A stretch of DNA of 25,976 nt from CAYFKJ01 sp964528595 (GTDB lineage: Bacteria; Pseudomonadota; Alphaproteobacteria; UBA2966). Where the stretch lies: positions 1-25,976 of the forward strand of contig CAZGTM010000046.1 in the NCBI GenBank assembly GCA_964528595.1, in the 5' to 3' direction. Made by a program: the position numbers and the translations under genes. The notes beneath the pieces were generated by a model. That model searched no databases. It saw only the letters and a list, made by a program, of their open reading frames with translations, and had not been told where the DNA came from. Position 1 is the first letter of the stretch. Every line of letters begins with the position of its first letter. Shown here piece by piece: positions 8,384-16,366 of this stretch.

Positions 8384-8408
8384 ATATATTAGTGTAGTGA
8401 TATATTAG
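8384..8408 (-). promoter_or_regulatory. Direct-repeat element upstream of the Lrp gene
   Basis: The 9-mer ATATATTAG occurs at 8384-8392 and again at 8400-8408, a period of 16 bases, about 50-75 bases upstream of the Lrp start codon. It is strikingly AT-rich in a GC-rich setting. It may contain the promoter -10 region, or be phased half-sites for autoregulation by the Lrp protein. Confidence 0.4.
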
Positions 8409-8438
8409 CCTTCTTCGCCATCAGGTGAACACCTTAGA

Positions 8439-9239
8439 TCATGAGCAAGGCTTTATTGTATATCCTTTGGGCAGTTTGGTCTTGCCGTTGCCGCAAGCGG
8501 TGTCCAGAAGTTCCTGCTCGAGGTTCTTGGCGCCCCTCAGGTCGGCATCGGGAAACCTCGCCAACTTGATGATAGCGTCGTCAAAATCGGCGCCGGACAA
8601 GTTGGCGCCGGTAAGATTGGCGCGCTTCAATTTGGCCCGGGTAAGATTGGTTTTCGACATGTTCGCGCCGCTCAGGTCAGCGCGGTCCAGGTCGGCCCGG
8701 CTGAGATCCGCTCCCATCATGTTGGCGTCCGACAGGGTCGTGCGTTCGAAATTCGCGCCCTTGAGCTCGGCATCGATCAGACTGACGCCATGCAGGTTCG
8801 ATCTTTTCAGGTCGGCCCGTCCCAGATCGATTTTGTCGAGTTTGGCGCCTTGCAGGTTGACGTTGTCCATGTCCGCGTCGCGCGCATCTGCGCGGGTCAG
8901 GTCGGCGCCCCGCAGGTTGGATTTTTCCAGATCGGCGGCGACCAGATCGGCCGAGATAAGAAGGGCGCCCTGAAGATTGGTCTTTTCCAAGTCAGTGCGC
9001 CTTAATTGCGCACCGGTGAGATCGGCGCCGGAGAGATTTGCGCCTTTCAAGTCTGCATCCCGCAGGTTCGATTTGACCAGTTTCGCCTTTTGATACAGTC
9101 CGGCCTTTAAATTGGCCCGGCGCAGATCGCACTGCACGCATTCGTTGGTGCTTTTGAATTTATCGAGATCGGCGGGTTTGAATGCCGCGGCGGGGGAGAC
9201 CGCGAATACTCCCAGTGCAACAAAGGCGGCGTATTTCAT
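8439..9239 (-). CDS. Secreted pentapeptide-repeat protein
   Basis: 266 residues. Residues 1-19 form a signal peptide (hydrophobic core AAFVALGVFAV, cleavage after AAA). From about residue 37 to 236 there are 40 consecutive pentapeptide repeats in unbroken register (central Leu/Phe/Met at 39, 44, 49 and so on to 234), of the A(D/N)LxX type. They should fold into a right-handed quadrilateral beta-helix of about ten coils. C34 and C37 precede the helix and C249 and C265 follow it, in a C-terminal tail (LLDTACGNGK, then LPKGY). The Cys pairs may cap the solenoid by disulfides once exported. GGGAG before the ATG at 9239 is a good ribosome site. Pentapeptide proteins include gyrase-protecting DNA mimics, but a secreted form cannot do that. 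The function is unknown. Confidence 0.9.
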   Translation of the reverse strand: MKYAAFVALGVFAVSPAAAFKPADLDKFKSTNECVQCDLRRANLKAGLYQKAKLVKSNLRDADLKGANLSGADLTGAQLRRTDLEKTNLQGALLISADLVAADLEKSNLRGADLTRADARDADMDNVNLQGAKLDKIDLGRADLKRSNLHGVSLIDAELKGANFERTTLSDANMMGADLSRADLDRADLSGANMSKTNLTRAKLKRANLTGANLSGADFDDAIIKLARFPDADLRGAKNLEQELLDTACGNGKTKLPKGYTIKPCS

Positions 9240-9378
9240 ATCGGACTCCCGGCAAACAAAAATCGCTTCCGCTGAACTTTAGTGCAGCGCCGCGCCGGCA
9301 TAAAGCAAATGCCGCATCACCGTTAATACTTGGGGATGCAGCGGGCGGATTTCTAGGGTTGGTTGAGATTAACGCCAG

Positions 9379-9414
9379 GATATCGATACGCACTGGTCCG
9401 ATACAGTGGATATC
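9379..9414. other. Imperfect hairpin in the ilvD upstream region
   Basis: GATATC (9379-9384) pairs with GATATC (9409-9414), and CACTG (9391-9395) with CAGTG (9404-9408), leaving a six-base bulge on one side and an eight-base loop. It lies about 90 bases before the ilvD start, in the 262-base gap shared with the divergent pentapeptide gene. It could be a leader structure or operator. No leader peptide rich in Ile, Leu or Val was seen, so classical attenuation is not supported. Confidence 0.3.
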
Positions 9415-9501
9415 GTGCCGCAGCGCTTGTCTGACAGGGCCAATCCGGGCTACTAATCGCAGGGAAACCTTCCGATATTTGATATTTTCAGGAGCCGGCA
9501 A

Positions 9502-11349
9502 ATGCCATCGTATCGTTCGCGCACTACCACTCACGGCCGCAACATGGCCGCCGCCAGATCGCTCTGGCGCGCAACCGGCACCAAAGACGGCGATTTCGAC
9601 AAACCGATCATCGCCATCGCCAATTCCTTTACCCAGTTCGTGCCGGGTCACGTTCACCTGAAAGACCTCGGACAATTGGTGGCGCGGGAAATCGAAAAGG
9701 TCGGTGGCGTCGCCAAGGAATTCAACACCATCGCGGTCGACGACGGCATCGCCATGGGCCATGACGGCATGCTGTATTCCCTGCCGTCGCGCGAACTGAT
9801 CGCTGATGCCTGCGAATACATGGTCAACGCCCATTGCGCCGACGCCATGGTCTGCATATCCAATTGCGACAAGATCACGCCGGGCATGTTGATGGCCGCC
9901 ATGCGTCTCAATGTTCCGACTATTTTCGTTACCGGCGGGCCGATGGAAGCCGGCGCCGCCAAAGTCGGCGGCACCGAACAGGTCTTCGATCTCGCCCGTA
10001 CGCTGATCGACGCCGCCGACACCAAGGTATCGGACGAGGACGTTCAGACGCTGGAGGAAGAATCCTGCCCGACTTGTGGCTCCTGTTCCGGCATGTTCAC
10101 CGCCAATTCGATGAACTGCTTGGTCGAGGCCATCGGTTTGGCCCTGCCGGGCAACGGCAGCATGTTGGCGACACACGCCGACCGCAAGGAGTTGTTCCTC
10201 GAGGCGGCCCGCACCATCGTCGAAATGACCCGGCGCTACTACGAAATGGACGACGAAAGCGTGTTGCCGCGTTCGATCGCCAACTTCAATGGTTTCGAGA
10301 ACGCCATGACCTGCGACATTGCCATGGGCGGCTCGACCAACACCGTTCTGCACCTTTTGGCGGCGGCGAACGAAGGCAACATCGAATTCACCATGAGCGA
10401 TATCGACCGCTTGTCCCGCCGCGTGCCCCACCTGTGCAAGGTTTCGCCCAGCGCGCCCGACGTCCACATGGAGGACGTCCACCGCGCCGGCGGCATTCAC
10501 GCCATTCTGGGTCAACTCGAACGACAGAACCTGCTCCACACCGACAATCCCACGGTCCATTCGCCGACCATCGGCGAATCGATCGAGCAATGGGACACCA
10601 GCCGCAATCCGTCGGATGCCGTGAAACAATTCTTCATGGCGGCACCGGGCCGGGTGCGATCCTCGACCGCCTTTAGTCAGGACAAACGCTGGGATCTCGA
10701 TCTTGATCGCGAAAGCGGCGTCGTCCGCGATTTTGAAAATGCCCATATGAAAGACGGCGGGCTGGCGGTGCTCTACGGCAACATCGCCACCGACGGCTGC
10801 ATCGTGAAGACCGCGGGCGTGCCTAAGGAAATCCTCAAATTCTCCGGCCCCGCGCGGATCTTCGAGAGCCAGGACGCGGCCTGTGCCGGCATCCTCGGCG
10901 GTGAAGTGGAGGAGGGCGACGTCGTCGTCATCCGCTACGAAGGCCCCAAGGGCGGCCCCGGCATGCAGGAAATGCTCTACCCGACGAGTTACCTCAAGAG
11001 CACCGGCATCGACAAAGGCACCGCTCTGGTGACCGATGGCCGTTTCTCGGGCGCCACCGCCGGTCTCTGCCTTGGCCACATCTCACCCGAAGCCGCCGAA
11101 GGTGGCGCCATCGGCCTGGTCGAGAACGGTGACATCATCCAGATCGATATTCCGGCACGCGGTTTCAGCGTCGACCTGACGGACGAGGAATTGGCGGAAC
11201 GGCGCGAAAAAATGGAAGCTCTTGGACCCCAGGCCTGGACGCCGAGGGGGCGCAACCGGGTGGTTTCCGGTGCGCTTCGGGCCTATGCCGCACTGACAAC
11301 CAGTGCCGCGCGCGGCGCCGTGCGTGACGTCAGCCAAACGGAGCGTTAA
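9502..11349 (+). CDS. ilvD: Dihydroxy-acid dehydratase
   Basis: 615 residues, the usual length of the E. coli-type enzyme. It dehydrates 2,3-dihydroxy-3-methyl(iso)valerate to the 2-oxo acids, the penultimate common step of valine, isoleucine and leucine (and pantothenate) synthesis. The N-terminus MPSYRSRTTTHGRNMAAARS is diagnostic. Iron-sulfur ligand motifs are seen at C122 (in ISNCDKITPG) and at CPTCGSCSGMFTANS (C189, C192, C195). The enzyme is cytosolic and, by homology, depends on an Fe-S cluster, so it is sensitive to oxygen and oxidants. CAGGAG precedes the ATG at a normal distance. It starts 262 bases from the divergent pentapeptide gene and is followed on the same strand by a small unknown gene. 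Confidence 0.98.
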   Translation: MPSYRSRTTTHGRNMAAARSLWRATGTKDGDFDKPIIAIANSFTQFVPGHVHLKDLGQLVAREIEKVGGVAKEFNTIAVDDGIAMGHDGMLYSLPSRELIADACEYMVNAHCADAMVCISNCDKITPGMLMAAMRLNVPTIFVTGGPMEAGAAKVGGTEQVFDLARTLIDAADTKVSDEDVQTLEEESCPTCGSCSGMFTANSMNCLVEAIGLALPGNGSMLATHADRKELFLEAARTIVEMTRRYYEMDDESVLPRSIANFNGFENAMTCDIAMGGSTNTVLHLLAAANEGNIEFTMSDIDRLSRRVPHLCKVSPSAPDVHMEDVHRAGGIHAILGQLERQNLLHTDNPTVHSPTIGESIEQWDTSRNPSDAVKQFFMAAPGRVRSSTAFSQDKRWDLDLDRESGVVRDFENAHMKDGGLAVLYGNIATDGCIVKTAGVPKEILKFSGPARIFESQDAACAGILGGEVEEGDVVVIRYEGPKGGPGMQEMLYPTSYLKSTGIDKGTALVTDGRFSGATAGLCLGHISPEAAEGGAIGLVENGDIIQIDIPARGFSVDLTDEELAERREKMEALGPQAWTPRGRNRVVSGALRAYAALTTSAARGAVRDVSQTER

Positions 11350-11383
11350 ACTCGGAGACGCAATTAATCGAGGGCCGGTCCGC

Positions 11384-11893
11384 ATGCCTTTGGCGTTCTT
11401 AGGCAAAGTCAGCAATCTCCGCCCGCCGTTCCTGCGGAGCGACGCGGCGGACGCCGCCGTTGTGGCGGAGCCCATCACCCGGGTGCGGGTGCGGCCGAAG
11501 ATCGCTTACGCTTTCGCCGGTGACGCCATTGCCCTGAGTAACAGCCCGAGCGACCTGGCCAAACTGGGCAAGAAGGCGATTGCCGATTTCGGTTTTTGCA
11601 TCGACGTGCTCAACGAGGGTGAGACCACCATCACGGTGACCGAGGTCGGCTTGGCCGGCTGGTTCGAAACGCCGCAGGTCGCGGTGCACGAACCCCTGCT
11701 GCACGACAATAAACCCTGGCCCCGTGTCCTCAGGCCCGGCGATAACGTCGTCGCTCACCTCGCCACCAGTCTCAAGACCCACCCCGTCCTGAAATCGCTC
11801 AAGCGGGCCTATATCCGCACCAGCGACGATCTCCTCAGCTACGGCCCCGGCGGCGCGGCCTTGCGCTTTTACATCAAGCAGGCGCGCTCCTAA
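11384..11893 (+). CDS. Conserved-looking hypothetical protein, possible beta-sandwich
   Basis: I do not recognise this protein of 169 residues. The frame stays open upstream into ilvD, but the ATG at 11384 has GAGGG about nine bases upstream and is the likely start. There is no signal peptide or membrane segment. The middle alternates short hydrophobic strands with a pattern common in Ig-like folds: CIDVLNEGETTITVTEVGLAGWFE, later a WPRVLRPGDNVVAHL segment and a final ALRFYIKQ strand. It begins 34 bases after ilvD and may be co-transcribed, but nothing in it suggests branched-chain metabolism. Its stop abuts, base to base, the stop of the convergent MFS gene. Confidence 0.65.
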   Translation: MPLAFLGKVSNLRPPFLRSDAADAAVVAEPITRVRVRPKIAYAFAGDAIALSNSPSDLAKLGKKAIADFGFCIDVLNEGETTITVTEVGLAGWFETPQVAVHEPLLHDNKPWPRVLRPGDNVVAHLATSLKTHPVLKSLKRAYIRTSDDLLSYGPGGAALRFYIKQARS

Positions 11894-13441
11894 TCACTTC
11901 TCAGCACCAGCGGGTTTGAACGTCCGAAAGCTCATCAGACCGACGATGCCTGCGAAAAACATGAAGGCGGCGGCTGTCGTGATCGCATCATGGAAGCCGC
12001 CGGCAAAGGCTTGGCGGACCAACTCGCGGAAGGTTTCCGTTTGCGGTCCCGTCAGGCCTTCGGGCGGGGTGATGGCGCCGAGGCGCTGAACCTGGGCAGC
12101 AATGGCGGCGCTTTGGTCGGCGTTGAGGTCGAGCGGGCCGAGGAGGGGGCCCAGATGGCCCGCGAACCCAGAAGACAGTACGACGCCCAATATCGCGATG
12201 GAAATCAGGCCGGCGACGCGGGCCACGGTGTTGTTGACCGCCGAGGCCAACCCGCTGCGCCCTTCGCCCGCGGCGTTCATGGCCACCGTCGTAATCGGCG
12301 TGACGAAGAACCCCAAGCCAATCGACATGACGATGACGGCGGGCAGAACGTCTTCCAGGAACAGTCCATTGGCCGGCGCTTGCGCCAACGCATAAAGCGC
12401 CGCAGCGACGACAAACGGTGCCACGGCCAGCGGGGGGCCCGCGCCAATGCGGTCCATCAACCGCCCGACCGGGCGGGAGAGAACAATGATGGCGGCGGAG
12501 ATCGGCAATCCCGCGGCGCCCGCCTGCAGGGCGCTGAAGCCGAAAACCTGGATGTAAAAAAACGGCATGAGGAACATGGCGCCCTGAAAACCGGAGAAGA
12601 ACAGGAAAGTCTGCAAATTCGCCGTCACGAACTCGGGCCGCCGGAACATCCAAAGCGGCAGCATGGGCTCCCGGCTTTTCGCTTCGACGATGAGGGTAAG
12701 CGGCAGCAGGACGGCGGCGGCGGCCAGGGACGCCACCACCAGGTCGTCGCCGAAGCCCCGGCGAGCGCCCTCCAGGAGACCGAATACCAGCGTGCCCAGG
12801 CTGCCTGTCATGCCGATGATACCGGCTATGTCCAGACGGGCGGAACCCGGCGGATCGAAGGGTGGTCTCGGCACGCCGCGCAGCACGACCACGGCGGCGG
12901 CGCAGAGCGGGATGTTGATCAGGAAGATCCAATGCCAGGAGAGCAGATCGACGGCCGCTCCGCCGAGCAACGGGCCAAGCGGCAGCATCAGCGAACTGAT
13001 CGCCGCCCAAGTGCCGACGGCCCGGCCGCGCCGATCCGGCGGGAAGCAGGCGTTCAGGAGCGCCAGGCTGGAAGGCACCGTGAAGGCCGCGGAGACACCC
13101 TGGACCGCGCGGGCGGCAATCAGCATGCCGCTGGAGGTCGAGAGCGCGCAGAGCAGCGATGATGCCGCGAAGGCGTAGATGCCGTAGCGCAGGATGCGGC
13201 GGCGGCCGAAGCGGTCGCCCAACGCGCCGCCCATCATCATCAAGGAGGCGATGAACAACAGATAGACCTCGGCGACCCAGAGGGCGCTGGCGGCATCCAT
13301 GCCAAGCTCGATTTGAATGACGGGCAAGGCGGTGTTGACCGCCATCATATCGGCAAATCCCATGCCGCTGACGATCGCCGTGCTGATCAGGACATGCTTT
13401 TCCTGTCGCGCGGTCAGGGGAACGGGTGCCGGAGTTGCCAT
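11894..13441 (-). CDS. DHA2-family (14-TM) MFS drug exporter
   Basis: 515 residues, strongly hydrophobic, of the EmrB/QacA (DHA2) type: proton-driven antiporters exporting drugs or other amphipathic compounds across the inner membrane. Motif A (GGALGDRFGRRRILR) follows TM2, and the antiporter motif C appears as LPLGPLLGGAAVD in TM5. The DHA2 signature WHWIFLINIP follows directly. The C-terminal half carries the expected further helices. No EmrA-type membrane-fusion gene or TetR/MarR regulator is adjacent, so the substrate and tripartite assembly are unknown. The start at 13441 has only a weak ribosome site. A 109-base divergent spacer separates it from the acyl-CoA dehydrogenase gene. Confidence 0.93.
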   Translation of the reverse strand: MATPAPVPLTARQEKHVLISTAIVSGMGFADMMAVNTALPVIQIELGMDAASALWVAEVYLLFIASLMMMGGALGDRFGRRRILRYGIYAFAASSLLCALSTSSGMLIAARAVQGVSAAFTVPSSLALLNACFPPDRRGRAVGTWAAISSLMLPLGPLLGGAAVDLLSWHWIFLINIPLCAAAVVVLRGVPRPPFDPPGSARLDIAGIIGMTGSLGTLVFGLLEGARRGFGDDLVVASLAAAAVLLPLTLIVEAKSREPMLPLWMFRRPEFVTANLQTFLFFSGFQGAMFLMPFFYIQVFGFSALQAGAAGLPISAAIIVLSRPVGRLMDRIGAGPPLAVAPFVVAAALYALAQAPANGLFLEDVLPAVIVMSIGLGFFVTPITTVAMNAAGEGRSGLASAVNNTVARVAGLISIAILGVVLSSGFAGHLGPLLGPLDLNADQSAAIAAQVQRLGAITPPEGLTGPQTETFRELVRQAFAGGFHDAITTAAAFMFFAGIVGLMSFRTFKPAGAEK

Positions 13442-13550
13442 CAGGTTTTATTAACTCAGAGAAATCGCCAAACTGGAAGCCCACCCATATGACGACTAAT
13501 CTGGGTCCGGCGGTAAAAGTTTCAAAACGAATGGACGAAGTGGCGACAAC

Positions 13551-14723
13551 ATGAACGATGGAATGGCAGAAGGCGATACGCTTCAGCAGTTGCGGCCCGA
13601 GGAAGTGGCGGCGGTCGATTGCGCGCGTGAATTCGCCGCCGAGGTCATGGCTCCGAACGCCGCGGCCTGGGAACGCGAGCGGCGGTATCCGCGTGAGGCG
13701 TTCGCGGCGGCGGGAAAGGCGGGGCTCTGCGCCTTATTGGTAGACCCGTCCAAGGGGGGGGTGGGCCTTGGCGCGGTTGCCATGGCGCAGGTGATGGAGG
13801 AACTGGCGGCGGCGGATTTCGTCTTCACCTTTTCCCTAACCGTCCACAACAACCTAGCGGGCAATATCGCCAGAAACGGCACCCCCGAGCAGTGTGATAA
13901 ATATCTGCCGGCCATGATGGCCGGTGAATGCCTGGGCGCCTTCCTGCTCACGGAAGAGAAGGGCGGAAGCGACGCGGCGGCTATTGAGTGCGCCGCCCGT
14001 CGGGACGGCGATGGCTGGGTTTTGAACGGCGCCAAAGCCTGGGTGTCCAATGCCGCCAGCGCCGATGTTCTGAGCGTCTACGCCCAAACCGATCCTGCAC
14101 AGGGCTGGCGCGGCATCGCCTGCTTCCTGATTGATACCGATACGCCTGGAGTAAAGCGTGACGAACCCTACGCCATCCTCGGCGGCCATGCGCTCGGCAC
14201 CGGCGGCTTCCGCTTCGACGACTGCCGCGTCGGCGACGACGCCGTCCTGCTGCCGGGTGAACGCGCTTTCAAAGCCGCCATGGGCGGTATCGACATTGCG
14301 CGCATCAATGTGGCCGCGATGTGCGCCGGCATGCTGCGCGACGGTCTCGAAACGGCGGTTACCGCGACGGCGCAAAAATCGGCGTTCGGCCAGAAGTTGT
14401 CCGAGATGCAGGGCCTTCAGTGGCAATTGGCCGATGTCGCCACCGACGCCCACGCGGCCCGGCTGATGGCCTTCGACGCGGCAGCCATCCTTGAGCGCGG
14501 CGGCGATGCGACGTTGGCTGCGGCGCACGCCAAAAAGTTTGCCACCCGCGTCGCCCTCACGGGCTTGAGCCAGTGTATGCAGGCACTGGGCGCCGACGGC
14601 CTGCGCCAGGACACGGCCCTGCCGCGGCATCTGGCGGCGGCCAAGATCGCGCAGTACATCGACGGTACGACTGAAATTCAAAACGTCGTCATCGCCCGCC
14701 AACTGTGGCGGGACGTGGTTTAG
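13551..14723 (+). CDS. Divergent acyl-CoA dehydrogenase family flavoprotein
   Basis: 390 residues with the three-domain acyl-CoA dehydrogenase layout: N-terminal helices (about 10-125), beta domain with the FAD/substrate motif as FLLTEEKGGSDAAA (131-144) in place of the common LTEPxAGSD form, and C-terminal helices including RINVAAMCAGML and KSAFGQKLSEMQ. The terminal YEGTxEIQ segment reads YIDGTTEIQN, so the usual catalytic Glu is Asp (D371). The alternative helix-G base used by isovaleryl-CoA dehydrogenases is Ala (A250). The GGxGY segment is GADGL. The family oxidises acyl-CoA at C2-C3 and passes electrons to ETF. Chain length and even dehydrogenase activity are uncertain. An in-frame ATG at 13563 is an alternative start. 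No other beta-oxidation gene is adjacent. Confidence 0.88.
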   Translation: MNDGMAEGDTLQQLRPEEVAAVDCAREFAAEVMAPNAAAWERERRYPREAFAAAGKAGLCALLVDPSKGGVGLGAVAMAQVMEELAAADFVFTFSLTVHNNLAGNIARNGTPEQCDKYLPAMMAGECLGAFLLTEEKGGSDAAAIECAARRDGDGWVLNGAKAWVSNAASADVLSVYAQTDPAQGWRGIACFLIDTDTPGVKRDEPYAILGGHALGTGGFRFDDCRVGDDAVLLPGERAFKAAMGGIDIARINVAAMCAGMLRDGLETAVTATAQKSAFGQKLSEMQGLQWQLADVATDAHAARLMAFDAAAILERGGDATLAAAHAKKFATRVALTGLSQCMQALGADGLRQDTALPRHLAAAKIAQYIDGTTEIQNVVIARQLWRDVV

Positions 14724-14824
14724 GCCTCGGCGGGACGCCCCAGGTCGGCAGTCATGAAGTGTGCGACAAGCGCCGAGAACAATCCTCCCGATCGAATCGA
14801 CGAACGAACTCTATCACCTGCCGC

Positions 14825-15517
14825 CTATTTCTGCATTTCCGATACGTAGGCGAAGGGATTTTGGGCCTGGATCAGGGAACTCAGTTTTTCCATGAACGGG
14901 GCGAATTCTTTTCCCAGGTAATGAAACATAGGAGCCGCCAGCACTGTATTTCCCTTTACGGGAGACACGCTCAGCTTGCCGTCGTTAATCAATTGACGAA
15001 CGGAGATGTCGGCGGCCAGAAATCCGGATAGTTTTCCCGCGTTGTATGCTTCGAACAAACTGGCTGCGTCGTGAAAGCGGCGGCCGGCCTTGTCCTTCAT
15101 GTAGTCTTCCTGCCAGATCACGCCCATGGTGTAGCCGATGGGCATGTCGGGTTTGTCTCCGCCACCCGGATGGCGCCAAAGGGAAAATGTAAGTGAATAG
15201 AGCGGGGTCGAGGAGCGGACGAATTTACGGTGATAGGTGGCTTCGGCCTTCTCCAGCCGCATCACTTCGCCGTCTACACGCTTGGCATTGAATTGGAGAA
15301 TACCGCGGCGGCCGGGCAGGGGAACCAACTCAACCTGGCAATCCAGTTTGCCGTAAAGCACCTTCATCGTCTTTGCCACGATGGGCGAGAGGATACCCTT
15401 GGCAACTGTGGCGATCGTCTTGGGACATTCGGGTGCCATCCGACTATTCGCGGAGGCCGTCAATATAAACACTAGAAACACAGCGCTAGCGGTTCGGAGG
15501 ATCAAATTTTTTGTCAT
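14825..15517 (-). CDS. Orphan periplasmic substrate-binding-like protein
   Basis: 230 residues. Residues 1-25 look like a signal peptide (SAVFLVFILTASANS). The mature part resembles a small type 2 periplasmic binding (SBP family 3-like) fold: an N-terminal lobe with ILQFNAKRVDGEVMR, a middle hinge region around PIGYTMGVIW, and a later segment SLFEAYNAGKLSGFLAADIS typical of the repeated lobe. Two Cys (31 and 60) could form a disulfide after export. No permease or ATPase gene is nearby, so it may work with a distant transporter or as a sensor domain. Fold assignment is by pattern only. The gene converges with the dehydrogenase gene across a 101-base spacer without a clear terminator. Confidence 0.7.
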   Translation of the reverse strand: MTKNLILRTASAVFLVFILTASANSRMAPECPKTIATVAKGILSPIVAKTMKVLYGKLDCQVELVPLPGRRGILQFNAKRVDGEVMRLEKAEATYHRKFVRSSTPLYSLTFSLWRHPGGGDKPDMPIGYTMGVIWQEDYMKDKAGRRFHDAASLFEAYNAGKLSGFLAADISVRQLINDGKLSVSPVKGNTVLAAPMFHYLGKEFAPFMEKLSSLIQAQNPFAYVSEMQK

Positions 15518-15647
15518 AAGCTCAATATGTAAACCGCGGCAAACGGAGCCTAGGCGTAGGCACTTTCCTTAAGGTTGGTAGCATTTTGAGGAGTACGTTC
15601 CCAAGCGATCGGCATACGGGCTGCATCTCACCATTTATAACCTAGCC

Positions 15648-15662
15648 GCGGACTGTGTCCGC
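15648..15662. other. Small perfect hairpin between two minus-strand genes
   Basis: GCGGAC (15648-15653) and GTCCGC (15657-15662) form a 6-bp GC-rich stem with loop TGT. On the minus strand it lies about 52 bases after the stop of the small gene ending at 15714. There is no following T-run, so it is at most a weak terminator. The rest of 15518-15713 shows nothing else recognisable. Confidence 0.3.
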
Positions 15663-15713
15663 TTGATGTCCGCCAAAATGTAAATTGTTTCCGCCAGGTA
15701 ACTTTTCAACGGC

Positions 15714-16022
15714 CTAGTTTTCGAGCTCGTTTTTCGCCTGCCGTATCAAATCCTGCAGTCCTTGATCGGCCGCCTCCTGGGGTTTGTGAACGCCGAGGTA
15801 ATGTTCAAAAAGCGTGATGAAATCATCGACCATCGCATTGGGATCCTTGGGCAATTGGGCCGAGCGATGAAAAGCGAAGGCAGAAAAATTAGCCGCTGCA
15901 TGGCGCAGGCCGGCAGCAATGTCCTGATCGGTATCACCGCCCTCCAGGCGTTGGTTGGCGAAGTCTATGATTTGATTGGCGATTTGTACGCCGATCGATT
16001 CGTGGGTTTCGTCTGAAGTCAT
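15714..16022 (-). CDS. Small soluble protein resembling DUF3144
   Basis: 102 residues, acidic and predicted all-helical, with no signal peptide or membrane segment. The pattern IANQIIDFANQRL at about residues 14-26, then LRHAAANFSAFAFHRS and a C-terminal DDFITLFEHYLGVH helix, recalls the DUF3144 family of small uncharacterised proteobacterial proteins (FI-LAN, AAARFNAF, C-terminal helix). This is tentative and made from memory of the family pattern. AAAAGG lies eight bases before the ATG. The gene is transcribed divergently from the 57-residue gene at 16170, with a 147-base shared upstream region that is AT-rich. Its function is unknown. Confidence 0.7.
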   Translation of the reverse strand: MTSDETHESIGVQIANQIIDFANQRLEGGDTDQDIAAGLRHAAANFSAFAFHRSAQLPKDPNAMVDDFITLFEHYLGVHKPQEAADQGLQDLIRQAKNELEN

Positions 16023-16169
16023 GTCAGCGCCTTTTCAGGTTTCAGGTTGAACTATACCCATTTTGCACAGTCAACTTTAGTAATACCGCTAGCATTTTGT
16101 TAACCATTATTCTTCACGTTACAGAAACGGAACTGGTTTCAACGCTTATTACCGTGCATGGAGGTCACC

Positions 16170-16343
16170 ATGGAAACGGAAGATCACCCCAACATGTATC
16201 TCGTCCGCAAGGACGGCGTTCGGTTCAGTGTTGTCGTTATCGAGAGTAACAAGATCGAAGAGCATCTCCTCAGCCTCAGCAAGATGGCGCCACAGGCGAA
16301 GTGGGGTATCGAACCTCGTTTCCCGCTTTCCGGCGCGGACTGA
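16170..16343 (+). CDS. Small 57-residue hypothetical protein
   Basis: An in-frame ATG at 16158 would add four residues, but GGAGG (16160-16164) sits five bases before the ATG at 16170, so that is the likely start. The product (METEDHPNMYLVRKDGVRFS to LSGAD) has no Cys, signal peptide or membrane helix. It reads like a beta-strand pair (MYLVRKDGVRFSVVVIES) followed by a helix (NKIEEHLLSLSKMA). I do not recognise the family. The stop is 23 bases before the cytochrome start, and the cytochrome lacks a strong ribosome site of its own, so translation may be coupled. Confidence 0.6.
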   Translation: METEDHPNMYLVRKDGVRFSVVVIESNKIEEHLLSLSKMAPQAKWGIEPRFPLSGAD

Positions 16344-16366
16344 GACGCCAGATTTCGGCGCGGGTT

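Noticed and set aside
8439..9239. Tandem DNA repeats or CRISPR-like array
   Set aside because: The 15-base periodic similarity comes from codons of the pentapeptide repeats. There are no identical repeats with unique spacers.
9160..11079. A 639-residue open frame on the minus strand opposite ilvD
   Set aside because: It lies antisense to an unmistakable ilvD. Its translation has no recognisable domains and reads as a GC-rich codon shadow.
11988..13484. Second long minus-strand frame and a plus-strand frame over the MFS gene
   Set aside because: Both are Arg/Gly/Pro-rich shadows. The DHA2 signatures and hydrophobic helices occur only in the 11894-13441 frame.
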